64,000 nt of DNA from Adiantum capillus-veneris (GCA_014529385.2 CM043966.1:85778087-85842086); one strand, 5' to 3'; positions 44,743 to 56,240 are shown, counted from the first letter of the stretch. A program made the numbers and translations. The notes: generated by a model not told the origin, from the letters alone.

Positions 44743-45927
44743 TCATACCTTTTGGAATGATGTCGTCACCTTTTGAAACCAATTGTTCCAAGTTGTTATG
44801 GGGGAAGGCTTTAACCAATAGTTTTCGATCGCCCTATGTGTTTCATCTAGTTGCAAGGGTGGTAAGGTACTCTCCCATGATTTTATTTGCAACATTGTTG
44901 TAGGTGGTGAACCTACAACGGGAGGTGCAAACTCTTTCTTGCTTGTATGGATATGTACAATGGTAGGTGGAGGTTGTGTCGAAGCTTCTATTTGTGTATA
45001 GGAACTACACGAAGAGCAAGAAGCTTCATTTGATTTCCCTGTTCCTGAGCTAGGTGGAACAAATCGTTCTTTCTTTGGTACCCAAACTAGCTCTAGAGCG
45101 GGTGTGTAACATTCCGTGATTTTTTCCTTTCCACGATTTTCAATTTGTTTTGGAGCCACAGGATTGGGTTTACATGGGCCAGATGATAGGTAAGAGTACA
45201 ATTTACGTCTGGGCACCCATATTTGATCATTTCCTTCATAGTATCCTTGGGATTCCAATAGTCGTTTAGGAATCCAACGCAATGTTTCTTTACATTTCTT
45301 GGAGTGAGTGGGACATTTCTTATGAGGCTTCCGTTTTTTAGCATCAGCCATGGTCACTAAAGAAGCTTTAGGGACCCACTTGTATGTTTTCTTTGTTATA
45401 TTAGGATGGTTCTTGTGTGTCTCAAGCTTTCTTTCAACTACATCAGTTGAAGCTCTAGAGAGTTGGGCTATGGGGACGTGTGGTTCAACCTCCTTGACAT
45501 GCAATGTCTTGGGTTTTATTTCCCTAGGCAATATCTCAGGGACTATGGCTTGAGTGGTTATCATCCACGTGCGTCCTAGGTTTATATTACCCTCCATAGT
45601 TCCAGTAGGCATGACCAAAAAGTCTTGAGCTACAACCCCATTGTCATAACTGACAAAAGTGTGCCAGATTCCAAAAACCGTAGTTTTTTTCTTGTTGACA
45701 CCCTTGACTTGGATAATACTCTTAGATAGAGGTGGCTTCCCTAACTGACACCACACCCCATATGATAGAAGATTATATTTAGCACCCGTGTCCAATAAGG
45801 CGTTATATAGCACTTTTTCATAGGCACTATTTAACTCAATAGGGTATCGTAGAGGCGTGTCAGAGTCCAACCAATCGTCCTCTGTTTCAACATGGAATGC
45901 ATGTGTAACTCCAAGGTTAGCCTCTCG
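44743..45927 (-). CDS. Second retropepsin-like ORF of element C, downstream of integrase
   Basis: 375 codons from the first ATG (45,870). The frame is open back to a TAG at 45,928, and is the same frame as the integrase C-terminus. Residues 20-105 look like a retropepsin: L-L-D-T-G-A at 25-30 (canonical D-T-G triad) and N-L-G-R-T-W at 97-102. A Lys-rich middle with paired cysteines follows, then four W-x-P-K/R motifs at about residues 165, 199, 218 and 263, and a Ser/Cys-rich and Pro-rich tail. A protease already exists at its normal place (49,325-50,299), so this is an extra one. It may be produced by readthrough of the UAG or separately, or it may act as a binding domain. No stop interrupts it, unlike the rest of the element. 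Confidence 0.75.
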   Translation of the reverse strand, partial: REANLGVTHAFHVETEDDWLDSDTPLRYPIELNSAYEKVLYNALLDTGAKYNLLSYGVWCQLGKPPLSKSIIQVKGVNKKKTTVFGIWHTFVSYDNGVVAQDFLVMPTGTMEGNINLGRTWMITTQAIVPEILPREIKPKTLHVKEVEPHVPIAQLSRASTDVVERKLETHKNHPNITKKTYKWVPKASLVTMADAKKRKPHKKCPTHSKKCKETLRWIPKRLLESQGYYEGNDQIWVPRRKLYSYLSSGPCKPNPVAPKQIENRGKEKITECYTPALELVWVPKKERFVPPSSGTGKSNEASCSSCSSYTQIEASTQPPPTIVHIHTSKKEFAPPVVGSPPTTMLQIKSWESTLPPLQLDETHRAIENYWLKPSPITTWNNWFQKVTTSFQKV

Positions 45928-46449
45928 CTAGCGTCTTATGCATTGTTGGCGCTCTTTCGCCTCAGCTTGAGCTTGTATCTTTTTCAATTCTGTTTGAGCC
46001 TTGGCTGTCTTTTTCGTATGGATGGCATGTAGCTCCTCTTGGCTTAAAGGATCATTGTATCTTTTAAATTTTTTCCCATTGAGGAATCCAATGGTTTCAA
46101 CTCCATCAAGAGTCTCCACACGAATGGTTCCTTGTGGGGTGATCTCACATACTCTATATGGTCCTTTTCCCAAATATTTCAACTTTTTCTTTTCGTTACG
46201 CACTCCATACATAAGGACTTTATCACCAACATTGATATCTTTGTTCTTTAGATGATGGTCAAACCATTTCTTCCTCCTATCTTTCTCCACAAGTGCATTT
46301 TGCACAGCTAATTGCCTCTCTTCATCTAGCCTTTCAAGGATATATAATCGCTCAACTAAAGGGTTACCATCCCAACCTTTTTGAGAAGCTAATCGAAGAC
46401 TAGGAACGACAAACTCCCATGGCATAACCGCTTCTTGGCCATACACCAT
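45928..46449 (-). pseudogene. Element C integrase C-terminal domain
   Basis: M-V-Y-G-Q-E-A-V-M-P-W-E-F is the typical post-core block. E-R-L-D-E-E-R and W-F-D-H-H follow, then the GPY/F module with L-G-K-G-P-Y-R-V. It ends in an Ala/Glu/Lys-rich helix and a TAG at 45,928. This frame differs from the core frame, so at least one frameshift lies between 46,577 and 46,449. Confidence 0.85.
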
Positions 46450-46576
46450 CTTAAACGGTGTGCAATTAATGGAAACTTTGTACGCAGTACGATAAGCCCA
46501 TAAAGCTGAAGTTAACTTTAAATCCTAATCTGTGCGATGAGCTTCCACCGTTTTGGTCAAGATAGAGATTAAGCTT

Positions 46577-46895
46577 TTATTGGTGCTCAACTTGGCCATT
46601 TGCTTGCGGATAATAAGGTGTGGACTTATGGTGAGCTATCATGAAGTTAGTAGTGAGTTCTTTGATTACTCCATTTATAAAATGAGTACCATTGTCACTC
46701 ACAATCTCAAAGGGACAACCAAATCTTGTAATAATGTTCTCAAAGAGAAACTTGGCAGTTGACCTCGCATCAGCCTTTCGTGTCGCCCTGGCTTCCGCCC
46801 ACTTTGTTATGTAGTCAGTGGCAACGATAATATATCGAGATTGAGTGCTACGAGCTGCCGGACTAATTGGGCCTACAAAGTCCAAACCCCATTTT
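46577..46895 (-). pseudogene. Element C integrase catalytic core
   Basis: The DDE residues are intact: L-D-F-V-G-P-I, V-S-D-N-G-T-H-F and N-G-Q-V-E. A stop follows H-Q at 46,577. The frame is shifted relative to the RT-to-finger segment at 46,896. Confidence 0.85.
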
Positions 46896-48650
46896 TCAAA
46901 TGGTTGTCACTTTAACAGGATGTAAGGGCATCCTATCCTTTCGTTGAGTGATCTTGTAACGTTGGCATTCATCACATCCTTTTGCAAAAAGTGATGCATC
47001 CTTAAATAAGGTTGGCCACCAATAGCCTGATTGCAACACCTTCCTAGCTGTTAGTCCCCCTGAGAAATGTCCTCCGGCTGTATCCATGTGGGCTTCTTGA
47101 AGTATGTACAAATACTCATCCTCACGGGCACAACATCTCAGAATATCATCCTTCCCTAGCATGTAGAGAGTCCCTGCAATGAGAGAGTAAGGTTCACATT
47201 CTTTTAACAGTTTTTGAGCTATGTCCTTATGAAGCTCTTTGGGTGGAAAACCATTAATTAGAAAGTTCACAATCTTCTCACTCCATTCAGGTATGGTTTT
47301 GACTAGGAATAGAGAAGTATCGGGTAATTCATCATCGAATCCAGTAGGGGCTTCACCATTGGGTATGAGAGACAAATGATCCGCCATGACATGTCTTTTA
47401 CCAGGTCTCACCACAATGGTAAAATCAAACTCAAGGAGAATTAGCAACCATCGTGTAATTCTTCCTGTGGAACAAGGTTTATTTACGAGATACAACAAGG
47501 CTTGATGATCAACATAGAAAACAAACTTGGTGGCCAGAAGGTAGTAGCGAAATTTCTTCACTGCATAAATCATACCTAAACCTTCTCGCTCTGTAGTGGT
47601 GTAGTTTCTCTCGGCATCATTCAATTGACGACTTGCAAAGCTCATGGGGTAGTCCAATTTATGTTCTCCTGGTTGAGCTAGAACACACCCAATAGCAAAG
47701 TTTGATGCATCAATATGCACATGGAAAATTACATTCCAGTCGGGCATTCGTAGAATAGGAGTGCTAGTCAAGCTCTTTTTCAATGACTCACAAGCATAGT
47801 CACACTCTGCAGTGCAGTGGAACTCAATAAGAAGCTTGTACAAAGGACGAGCTATCTCGACAAAGTTTAAAATAAACTGTCGGTAATAACCAACATGGCC
47901 CATGAATCCTTGAACTCCCTTATAGTTTCTAGGTGGTGGAAATTCAACAATGGCTTGAATTTTGCTCTCATCTGTGGAACTCCCATTTTTGGACACTATA
48001 TGCCCTAAAATGACTCCATGTTTAACCCAAAATTGGCATTTGAAAGGATTTAAGGAGATGTGATACAATCTGCACTTCTCAAACAATTTTCGTAAGCATG
48101 ATAGATGTTCTTTCCAAGAGGAATAAACACAAAGGTCATCTAAGAAAGCTTCGCAAAACTCCCTCAAATATTCTCTAAAAGCAGTGTTTATTAATCTTTG
48201 AAAGGTAGCAGGGGCATTGGTTAAGCCAAAGGCCATAACATGGAATGCAAACACTCCAAATTCGGTTATAAAGGCTGTTTTAGCTTGGTCCTCTAGCGCA
48301 ATTGTGATTTGATTGTAGCCAGAGTACCCATCTAAAAAGCTATAAGCTTCCTTCCCTGCAACTCTTTCAAGCACATGTTCTGAATATGGCAAGGGGTAAT
48401 GGTCCCTCCTAGTGGCGGCATTGACCTTCTTGAGATCTACGCACACTTTGAGTTTCCCATTCTTTTTTGGCACAGTCACTATTGAAGACACCCATTCTCA
48501 GTGCTCAATAGGGTATATGAATCCGCATTCCACAAGCTTTTCAATCTCTTCTTGAACGATCTTTGCATGTTTAGGATTCATTGGGTAGGGTCGTTGCTGA
48601 ATTGGTTTAGCCATGCTATTCATGGGGATTGTGTGCTGCACCACGGAAGG
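46896..48650 (-). pseudogene. Element C reverse transcriptase, RNase H and integrase finger
   Basis: Nearly intact over 530 codons. RT has V-P-K-K-N-G-K-L-K-V-C-V-D, D-G-Y-S-G-Y-N-Q-I, F-G-L-T-N-A-P-A-T-F and the catalytic F-L-D-D-L-C-V-Y-S (about 48,140). RNase H has H-I-D-A-S-N-F-A-I-G, T-T-T-E-R-E-G-L-G-M and Y-V-D-H-Q-A-L-L-Y. The HHCC finger has A-H-M-D-T-A-G-G-H-F and G-C-D-E-C-Q-R-Y. One TGA lies upstream (about 48,498, between I-E-H and E-W-V-S), and the pre-RT block extends to about 48,760 with W-T-Y-H-D-M-K-G-V. No second RNase H. Confidence 0.9.
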
Positions 48651-48765
48651 TGGAACACCTTTCATATCATGATATGTCCAAGCAAATATATCCCTGAATT
48701 CCTTGAGAAGTTCTTTAAGTACACACTCCTCAGTCGCTGTCAGATCTTGGGCAATGAAGACAGGT

Positions 48766-49359
48766 TTAGACTCTTAACTCTATTTCCTTAACTATCGCTG
48801 GACCATCATAGACTCCATTGCTCCCATCGATAGGTTTTCTTTGGGCCTTTGTATACACAACCTTACGTTCCTCTGTGGTATAGGATTTGAAATGTTCAGG
48901 TGTAGGGTGTAAATCTGTGGGGTCCTGTTGTTCTGTGGACTGTGATTTAACTTCTGATTGCTTTTGTTGTTGAGCTAACTCTCGATTTTGTCGTCTCCTT
49001 ATGGTACGGCTCAACCTTGGCTTCTCTGTAGCCTCTAGTTGTGCGATGCCAATGGGTTGTGGACTACACCACATAACGCTTTGAAGGTATTCACCCCAGT
49101 TATCTACCAACTTTTGATGAGCATCACATGCCCCTATATAATTAAGCCATTCTGCGGTAGATTTCTTTTTATTTATTCTAGCACGCACATTTGCTCGATA
49201 TCGTCGCGTCTTATATCTCTTACTCTTCTTGTTTAATTCTTGATTACGGTCGATTTCTAGTGAAGACTCACTAGATGAATCACTACTTGTGTCTTCTGCT
49301 CCCTTGGATAGATTATCATCTAGGTTACCACTGGGCCTTGAATGGGTTTGTCCCCACAT
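48766..49359 (-). pseudogene. Element C linker between protease and RT
   Basis: About 198 codons: an acidic Ser-rich N-part (S-S-D-S-S-S-E-S-S), a strongly basic patch (K-K-S-K-R-Y-K-T-R-R-Y-R), and a Gln/Ser/Thr-rich part. No catalytic motif. Long linkers here occur in some plant gypsy lineages. Confidence 0.6.
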
Positions 49360-50299
49360 TTACACTAAGATTTAACTCAGATTCTTCGTCCTCAGAGTCA
49401 ATTTCAACTAATGATTCTGACCCCAAATCGTGTGGGCTATAGTCTTGTGAGACACTACTGGTTTCAATGCCAGTCAAAATTTCATCTTGTAGATCATCAG
49501 AAGCTATATGCATTGCTTCTAGCATGTTTAAGGGTACAAGTGGTGGTATTTCATCCCCCTCAGGTGTTACCCAGGTCGTCCCCCTATTTCCCCAAGTGTC
49601 TATGGTTGCTGCTAGGTGGACCCAATCCACATTGTCCGACTCAGTCATCCCAGGTAGTACATCCATATAAGGAGAATCTTCCCCAACATCAGTGTCCGCT
49701 TTACACGTGTAACAATACTGCAATCGGACCGAGTGAATTGTGGTGTTAGATCTATGATCAATTATAAACCTGTTTCCTAGAGGATGTGCTCGATCCTTCA
49801 CAAGATCCACTCGAATGACAGAATCTTGGAACTGCAAGTAGACATGGTTTTTAGACAAGTCATGCACCATTTTTGCTTCCCTCATGAAAGGACGTCCTAA
49901 GATCATCTTTGGTGCCATAGTGTGTTTGGAGAAATCCATAACAATAAAGGTAATCCTTATTTTATGTCCAAAGACCTTGATCTTGAGATCTTCTAGCATC
50001 CCAATAGGTTTAACAATAGACCCATTGGCCATCTTCACTACTATGGTTGTGGTCGCAAGGTGAGGTCTTCCCATAGTTCCCCAACAATTTTTAGTCACAA
50101 TGCTAACCCCAATGCCACCATCAAGGATTCCCTTCACAGTTAATCCCTTAGTAGTGATTGGTATGGTCGCATTGGATTCATCACCCTCAAAGTATTGTCC
50201 CAACTTGTTAACAGGTATTTCTATAACAAGGTTCTCATCTAGGTTGGGTTGTGGATCTAAGTGTTCCTCCTCTATTGGCATCTCCCCAGCTCCATCCAT
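49325..50299 (-). pseudogene. Element C protease at the normal position
   Basis: Retropepsin core with G-I-L-D-G-G-I-G-V-S-I-V (D-G-G variant, about 50,125) and K-M-I-L-G-R-P-F-M (about 49,905), then an acidic C-part. It lies between gag and RT as expected. Frames of gag, protease and linker differ, partly by decay. Confidence 0.8.
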
Positions 50300-50622
50300 C
50301 TATGAAAATTGTGGTAGCCCAAACTTCAGTTCTCCATTGAGGAAGCCTCGAAGAGCTGAGACTAGCTTGGGGTGGATCTTTATATAGTTTGGACATGATG
50401 GTGGTTCTAACTTCTGAAGACATGAAATCCATCAATTTGGAAATGTTTAACGGCACCTTTTGGCCTTGAGTCCCTTGACGTGGGGAAGATAAGATCTCCA
50501 TTTCTTTGATAGGATCAGGAAGTCCCTCTGTAAACATTCTTTCCATCAAGAAGTGAGCACGCCCACTTTCCCATGACTTTAAGTCACTTTCTTCTTGGAT
50601 GACACTAAGTATGTCCAAAGGT
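50235..50622 (-). pseudogene. Element C gag-protease junction segment
   Basis: A readable frame with W-E-S-G-R-A-H-F-L-M-E-R-M and S-K-L-M-D-F-M-S-S-E-V-R, linking the gag end and protease. No motif recognised; it probably belonged to the same polyprotein. Confidence 0.5.
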
Positions 50623-53600
50623 CTATGGACTTGGTGAGGTTGTGTGCGTAGGGAACACGGTGTCTGTAATCTGGATCTTCCTAGGTGTTGGTTCTAGATC
50701 CCTTTGGGTATCTTCTACCAAACTCCTTAATTGCTTGAATCGCTCAATCTCCTCTGTAGGGTTTGGGTAAGTTCCTATCTTCTTTTTGGATCCTGGCCAT
50801 TGTGGCTCATGAAGATCTTCCTTGTTGGTTTCTATGTTAGTGGTCGTTTTGGTCTCCATGGTTTCACCTGAATCAGAATCTTCTTCAGCGTCGTTCATAT
50901 ATACGGGGTCATCACCAGTCCCTATGTTGGTCTTTGAACTGGGGTCTGACTTCGTTGCTTTTTGCGATCTCTTTCTTTGTGTTTTCTTCTTTTTCTGAGA
51001 TTGGGCAATTGATGCCGTGTCTCTTTCCTCAAGAATATAATTTTGTTTTTGGAGCATCGATCGTGTGAGTACGTTTACTGGTACCACGAGTGTACTTGGT
51101 GATGGCTCCTCGGTAACTTCAATCAAGTTTAATGGCGTGATCTTCGGTGCATTTGGATTATTTGGACATTGGGCGATCAAATGATCTATGCCACATAGAT
51201 TACACATGAGTATCGGCATTGTAGACGTGCTCTCTTGATTGGTTTGCATTAGTGTGGCGTTCTTTTGTAGCCTAATAGGACACTCGGCTACACGATGTGG
51301 ACCTCCACACTCATAGCATTGAAGAGGTGGTCTCTTAACAGTGTAGTTGATATTTTGGCCTCTTGCCGCAAGAGCAGCTACTTGATATACAGGTTTGACT
51401 TGTCCCCAATAGTCCTCCATGTAGTATTGTGGACTTTCTTCAAGCACATCTATCCCATAGGAGATATTAGGATCTATAACTGCCTCATAGCCTTCCAAAC
51501 AAGAAATAGATGACTCACAACCCACTTGATTCACAGAAGTGATTCTCGGATGTGGTGGTTGCGGTCCTAGCAATGGAGGTGGTAAGGGTGTTTTTTGAAC
51601 AACATTTTGGGCCCTAGGGACCATATGTTGTGATGTTTGTTCAAGAGGTGAGGCCGGCATCAATGCAGGCACTCGAGGTGTGTCTGTCCATGCTAAGGTT
51701 GTTCTATTGGCCATCGCACGCTTAAATACTATGCAATCCTTAGCTTGATGACCATACCTCCCACATGCATTGCAGTTCCCATTGAATTTTACTCTAAAAG
51801 TAGGGCATTCACTGGTACTATGTGGTCCATAGCATACTGAGCACCATTGTTTCTCCCTTCTTGGATACATATGAGTGTTTTGCGGAGCACGATTGTCTCT
51901 AAGACTCTCTTGAATAGCCTTGGTGAGATCTACAAAAGTCATCTCAGATATCTTTGGCTCCTCAGCAATAGGCTTTAGGATCATTGGCTGATGCCCTAAT
52001 GCTTGCGAGCTAATAGATTTAGTCTCAACAGACACTCTTTCTCCTTGAATCATTAAATTATCCTCCAATTGGATCGCATTGGTGGTGACTGCTTCCCAAG
52101 TGGTGATACCTCTAATGACTAGACCATTGTAGATATCCTCATGTCGTAATCCCCTAATGAATCTATCAAGCAATTGGTTATTGTTGAAGCGCTCATTTGG
52201 ATTACAACGAGAATTCAAATGCTTCAAGCGACTTATAAAGTCTCTCACCGACTCTCCTTCCTCTCGTTGGGCTTTCTGGAGCTGAGAGGCTACATCCCAA
52301 AGCACTCCCTCTCGTATGTATTCTTTTAAGAACAGTCTCCTAAGAGTAGGGTAAATCGTTTTTTCTTCCACCCTTAGGGTTCTATACCAATCCCCAGCCT
52401 TTCCACTTAAGGTTAGGCTTAAAGCATTGCTCTTATGTAGGTCATTGTGTTCTCCTAGAGAATTGCATATTTGTTCAAACACTTCGATATGCTTTCTCAC
52501 ATCCCCGTCTCCACTAAATTTTTGTGTGAGCTTGGCTATTTGTACTGCCTTACTTGTAGGCTCTCTATCAGGCGTGTTACGCATATTCTCAGCAATAGAT
52601 CGACCAATAGCTTGAGCAAATGTTGCCAAGTCACCTAAGTGAGCAGGCACCGTGGGTGAAGGCGCGTCAGAGACTACATGTGGAGTAGGTATTGGCATTG
52701 GGCTTGGCGCATAGGAAGCCCTTGGGTTCCACGTTGGGTACGATGTTGTGCCATGTGGTGGTCCATAGTTCATATGAGTGGCCCTAGGCATAGCACACGT
52801 CGGATGTGACATGCTAATGCTAGCCGGTATAGTCCCATGGAAATAAGAACTTGTGTATTGTGGTCGTGGAACATAGGTAGTTGAAACAATGGGAGGGGTA
52901 GGGACTACATGAGTACATGGACCCATAGGTGCATACGATTGGTACACACTTGTAGGTACTATTGCAGGCATTGAGCTTCCATATAGCGGTGCTTTACTAA
53001 CAAACGAGGTCCATGGTGTGTTTCTTGGCATGCCCATCATTGGGGTAGGCATGGTATCCGTGGTGTCATCTAGGGAAAGATGAGCTAGACTTGGAAAAGT
53101 AAAGCTATCACTTGTGGGCTCAGATTGCATTGAGACCCCTGGCGAAACAACATATAGGGGATCGATGGGACTCACTAGGGAAGTCTCCATTTGTGATAGA
53201 GTGGGTTGTTTCCCTTTGCCTGTGTCTAAAAATCGCATAGGACCCGTCGAAGGTATGTTCATTCCTCAATTTTGCCTCCCGGACTGGATAATGCTATGGA
53301 TGACATTGCAGATCATGTGTTGTTGTTCCTCTAGACTAGTGGCACTAGATGTGGATTGTACAACTTCTAACCAACCCACATGGTATGTGTAGCCCATGTA
53401 TAGGTTGGTCAAAGTCTCCGTGTGTAGGTCATATTCCCAATTTTCATTGAGAAATACCCCGTCCAAACTTGGTGTACTAGATGGTTGCCGTGAGGTGGAT
53501 GCAATGTTGCTTCCCATGTTTTGACTTTTAGTCACCGCTACCTTAGAGGCGACTTTGGAAGGTGGTAGCTCGGTAGGGCCCTCATTAAATGAGGTAGGTA

Positions 53601-54028
53601 GAATGTCCACGTGGACACTCTGAAGGAGTGTGGGGTCTACAGGAGATGTGAATGGTGATTCTACTTCCCACCCCCTTCCTTTACTTCACTAGCCGTAGGT
53701 TCAGAGCGCGTAGCTCTACTAAAAGTTTCCATAAAACGGCTAAAAACACTAGTTCCAGGTTGTTGGGCCCAGCTAGGTACGGTTTCATTTGTTCCCCCGG
53801 GTCTTTGTTTAAGATGCTCTTCCATAATATCGTAGTCAGTTGAAGATCACTAGCCGCTATATTTGGGTCTTGGGTTGCACTACCTTGGGTCCCCGCCGAG
53901 GGCGTAGACCCTAGCGTGGAAGGATAGTGAGTACCCTCGTAAATCGAAGCACTAGCTAGTTGTTCGGACTCTAGCACACGACCAGAGCGTAGATACATGT
54001 GCTTTGGGCGCCCTACAAGTGTCGGCAA
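50623..54028 (-). pseudogene. Element C gag, large, with four zinc knuckles
   Basis: The N-part starts at 54,028 with M-Y-L-R-S-G-R close to the start (to 53,681). A frame change leads to 53,610-53,266, and then an 879-codon open segment 53,262-50,623. This has a long Pro/Ser/Thr-rich region, the capsid block (F-S-G-D-G-D, L-S-G-K-A-G-D-W-Y, F-I-S-R-L-K-H-L, L-L-D-R-F-I-R-G-L) and four zinc knuckles. One is regular (C-N-A-C-G-R-Y-G-H-Q-A-K-D-C). Three have three residues before His (C-S-V-C-Y-G-P-H, C-Y-E-C-G-G-P-H, C-N-L-C-G-I-D-H). A Lys-rich and acidic C-part follows. At over 1,000 residues it is much larger than usual gypsy gag. Confidence 0.85.
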
Positions 54029-54810
54029 GTACCCTCAAAGGTTACTTGCTTTGTTTTGTGGGTGTTTTGCATCCCGTTTTCTACTTGATTTTTTCTTGTT
54101 TTTTATGTTTTTTGAGGTCCGAAAAACGGATTGGGACGTGTGATAGCTCAAAACAAGCGTATCGCTTAGGAGATCTAGGCGCACTTTACAGAATACTGTT
54201 TGACTATCGGAAGCTCCCAAAGTCCCTAAAACAGTCAATTTCTCTTAGTTTCTACTTGGGCACACGGCTTAAAATAGAAAGTTGAAGGGTGACTTGTGGA
54301 GGGAAAGGTGAAGGCTTTGCCCCACATGCTTTCTCCTTTCACTTGAGCACTAGCCTATATATAGTGAATAGCATTTACCTTATGTCATAAAACTAAGACC
54401 AAGCCCAAGCCCAAGATCAAGCTCAAGCTCATCAAACGATCCCGATCTACCTTTTTGGCCAAACTTAAAATATTCCCCCCCGCCAATAAATCAATTTTAT
54501 TTTTTAGCCATTGCATTTTTTACGTTTTCCGTCATTTTTGTTTTTTATTTTCTGTTTTTTTGTGCAGAAACGAAATATTCTCTGTTTTTTGCAAAAATCG
54601 AAATGGTCTAGCTGTGCAGAGAACGAAATGAACTAGCTGTGCAGAAAACGAAATGAACAAATATTCTTTGTTTTTGTGCAGAAATCGAAATGAGCTAACT
54701 GTGCAAAAAACGAAATGAGCTAACCCACGACACAACACAACCTTCCTACTTAAGCTTGGTGTCTCCACAGGGCAGCACAGAGTGCTTCCCGGAGCTTGGT
54801 GCAGGGCAAC
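54029..54810 (-). other. Leader of element C with short tandem repeats
   Basis: Non-coding. 54,570-54,715 carries six variants of GCAGAAANCGAAAT at spacings of roughly 20-40 bases. Confidence 0.7.
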
Positions 54811-54828
54811 TCCCCGGCAGCGGCGCCA
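54811..54828 (-). other. Primer-binding site of element C (tRNA-Asp type)
   Basis: The minus strand reads TGGCGCCGCTGCCGGGGA, one base from the standard plant site TGGCGCCGTTGCCGGGGA, 4 bases from the LTR end. Confidence 0.92.
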
Positions 54829-55098
54829 AAAATGTGCGCGTCTGCCGCACGTGTCGGAGCTAGGGAGTTGCCGAGCATCGTGTGCGAGCCACGAAGGCTG
54901 CAAGCACACAACTAGCAGGCCTAGCAAGCTCACAGAGAGCAGGGGTGTGTCACTCACCTCCCTGCGCTTGTCGCCGTGAAGGATTCCTCGTTGCGAAGAA
55001 GAGGGAGTCGCCGTCGTATTGCGCTCAAACGCCTCGCTGCCCGCAGGTGCCATCGCAATGCTCGATCACACACACAGTCTCTCCCTCTCTCCCTCAAG

Positions 55099-55104
<6 letters not shown>

Positions 55105-55189
<85 letters not shown>
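55105..55189. repeat. Microsatellite (CA)n in the 5' LTR of C
   Basis: CA run of 85 bases. Confidence 0.97.
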
Positions 55190-55191
<2 letters not shown>

Positions 55192-55281
55192 GTGAGCACA
55201 CAATGGAGATGGAGATGGAGATAAGGCAAGAGCACTTCTTCTATTGCACACTGAGAGAATAGGTCAATTTTAGGTTTAGGT

Positions 55282-55294
55282 GACTTTTATATGA
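55282..55294 (-). promoter_or_regulatory. TATA box in the 5' LTR of C
   Basis: The minus strand reads CTCATATAAAAGTCA, as in the other LTR. This copy would drive the element's RNA. Confidence 0.65.
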
Positions 55295-55489
55295 GCTCGC
55301 CCCATTCACATTTGGGCGCCCATGCTTAGCCAACTAACCCTTGCGTGTTCCAGTTAGAGTGCGTCTCTCATCGGCGATCAGTCTACCTTTTTTCTATTGG
55401 ACCGACAAGCCCGGTGCCTGAATCTACTAAATAAATAATACGGCATCCGTCATAGGCGATAGGGTGTCCGTGAGCCACGAGGGTTAACA

Positions 55490-56226
55490 ATGGGCACCCG
55501 AAACCTTGGGTGGGGGTTTATCCACTCTGGATTGTGAATAAGGAATGGGTGCCGTTTTTTCACCGTTAGGTGGTCTTGAGACAAGAAGAGTACTGGTCAT
55601 GGTTATTATTTATGGACAATGTTTTGATTGACAGTACCCTGTCTTAAGTTTAAAGATGTTTGTTTTTCTAAAGAATGCTTTCAATGCTGTCTTTAATAAT
55701 TGATTGAAGGAATTACTGTGAAAGGAAGTTAAAAGAAACTATTATTTTAAGTGTTAAAACAACGTAATAATAATTAGAAAACAATAGAATCATGTGTGAG
55801 TGCGGGGTGGTAAGTGGGGATTGACTAAGGTTGTCAATCATGGATGGGTGGACCTGATTAGTCAGGTAACTATCCATCTCTGCGCACTAATAAGGTTTAG
55901 AAAACTTCTTCACTTGGAAGAGGAGTCCACTAGCGGCTGTGCCCTCACATCTCTTAGGGGGAAAAAAAGTGCTGGTTGAGGATACCTTAGCTCAACTTGT
56001 GGAAGTTATAGGGCCGAAATAATTTTGGACTTTTAATATGTTGTCCCGTTTTTGCTGCGAGATAGGACTAGGTCTTCTTCTAAGGTTATAGACCCAAGCC
56101 ATTGTCAATGGTAAAGGTCCATTCCTTGGATTTTTCTTGTTTCGAGACTCTGAAGTTTATTAAGCCTAGAGACCTGTCAAGGATCCCATCCCGCTTTTTG
56201 GTGTCGGCGGGTTTGGGAATCTCACA
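55490..56226 (+). mobile_element. LTR of D copy 1, right part
   Basis: Begins with the target duplication ATGGG, then continues the sequence that precedes element C. It ends CTCACA just before the primer-binding site. The part up to about 55,860 matches 60,029-60,400 of copy 2. Confidence 0.75.
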
Positions 56227-56228
56227 AG

Positions 56229-56240
56229 TGGTATCAGAGC
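56229..56240 (+). other. Primer-binding site of element D, initiator-Met type
   Basis: TGGTATCAGAGC, a perfect match to the common site. It was deleted from copy 2. Confidence 0.85.

Larger units (their letters stand above)
54833..55489 (-). mobile_element. 5' LTR of element C
   Basis: Collinear with 42,080-42,784; shorter mainly because its (CA)n run (55,105-55,189) is shorter. Ends TGTTAACCC and CGCGCACA on the minus strand. Confidence 0.95.

Noticed and set aside
44743-45927. Second retropepsin ORF as a piece of a copia gag-pol inserted in C
   Set aside because: It lies in frame with the integrase C-terminus with no LTR, duplication or copia integrase/RT around it. An insertion is not fully excluded but is less likely.
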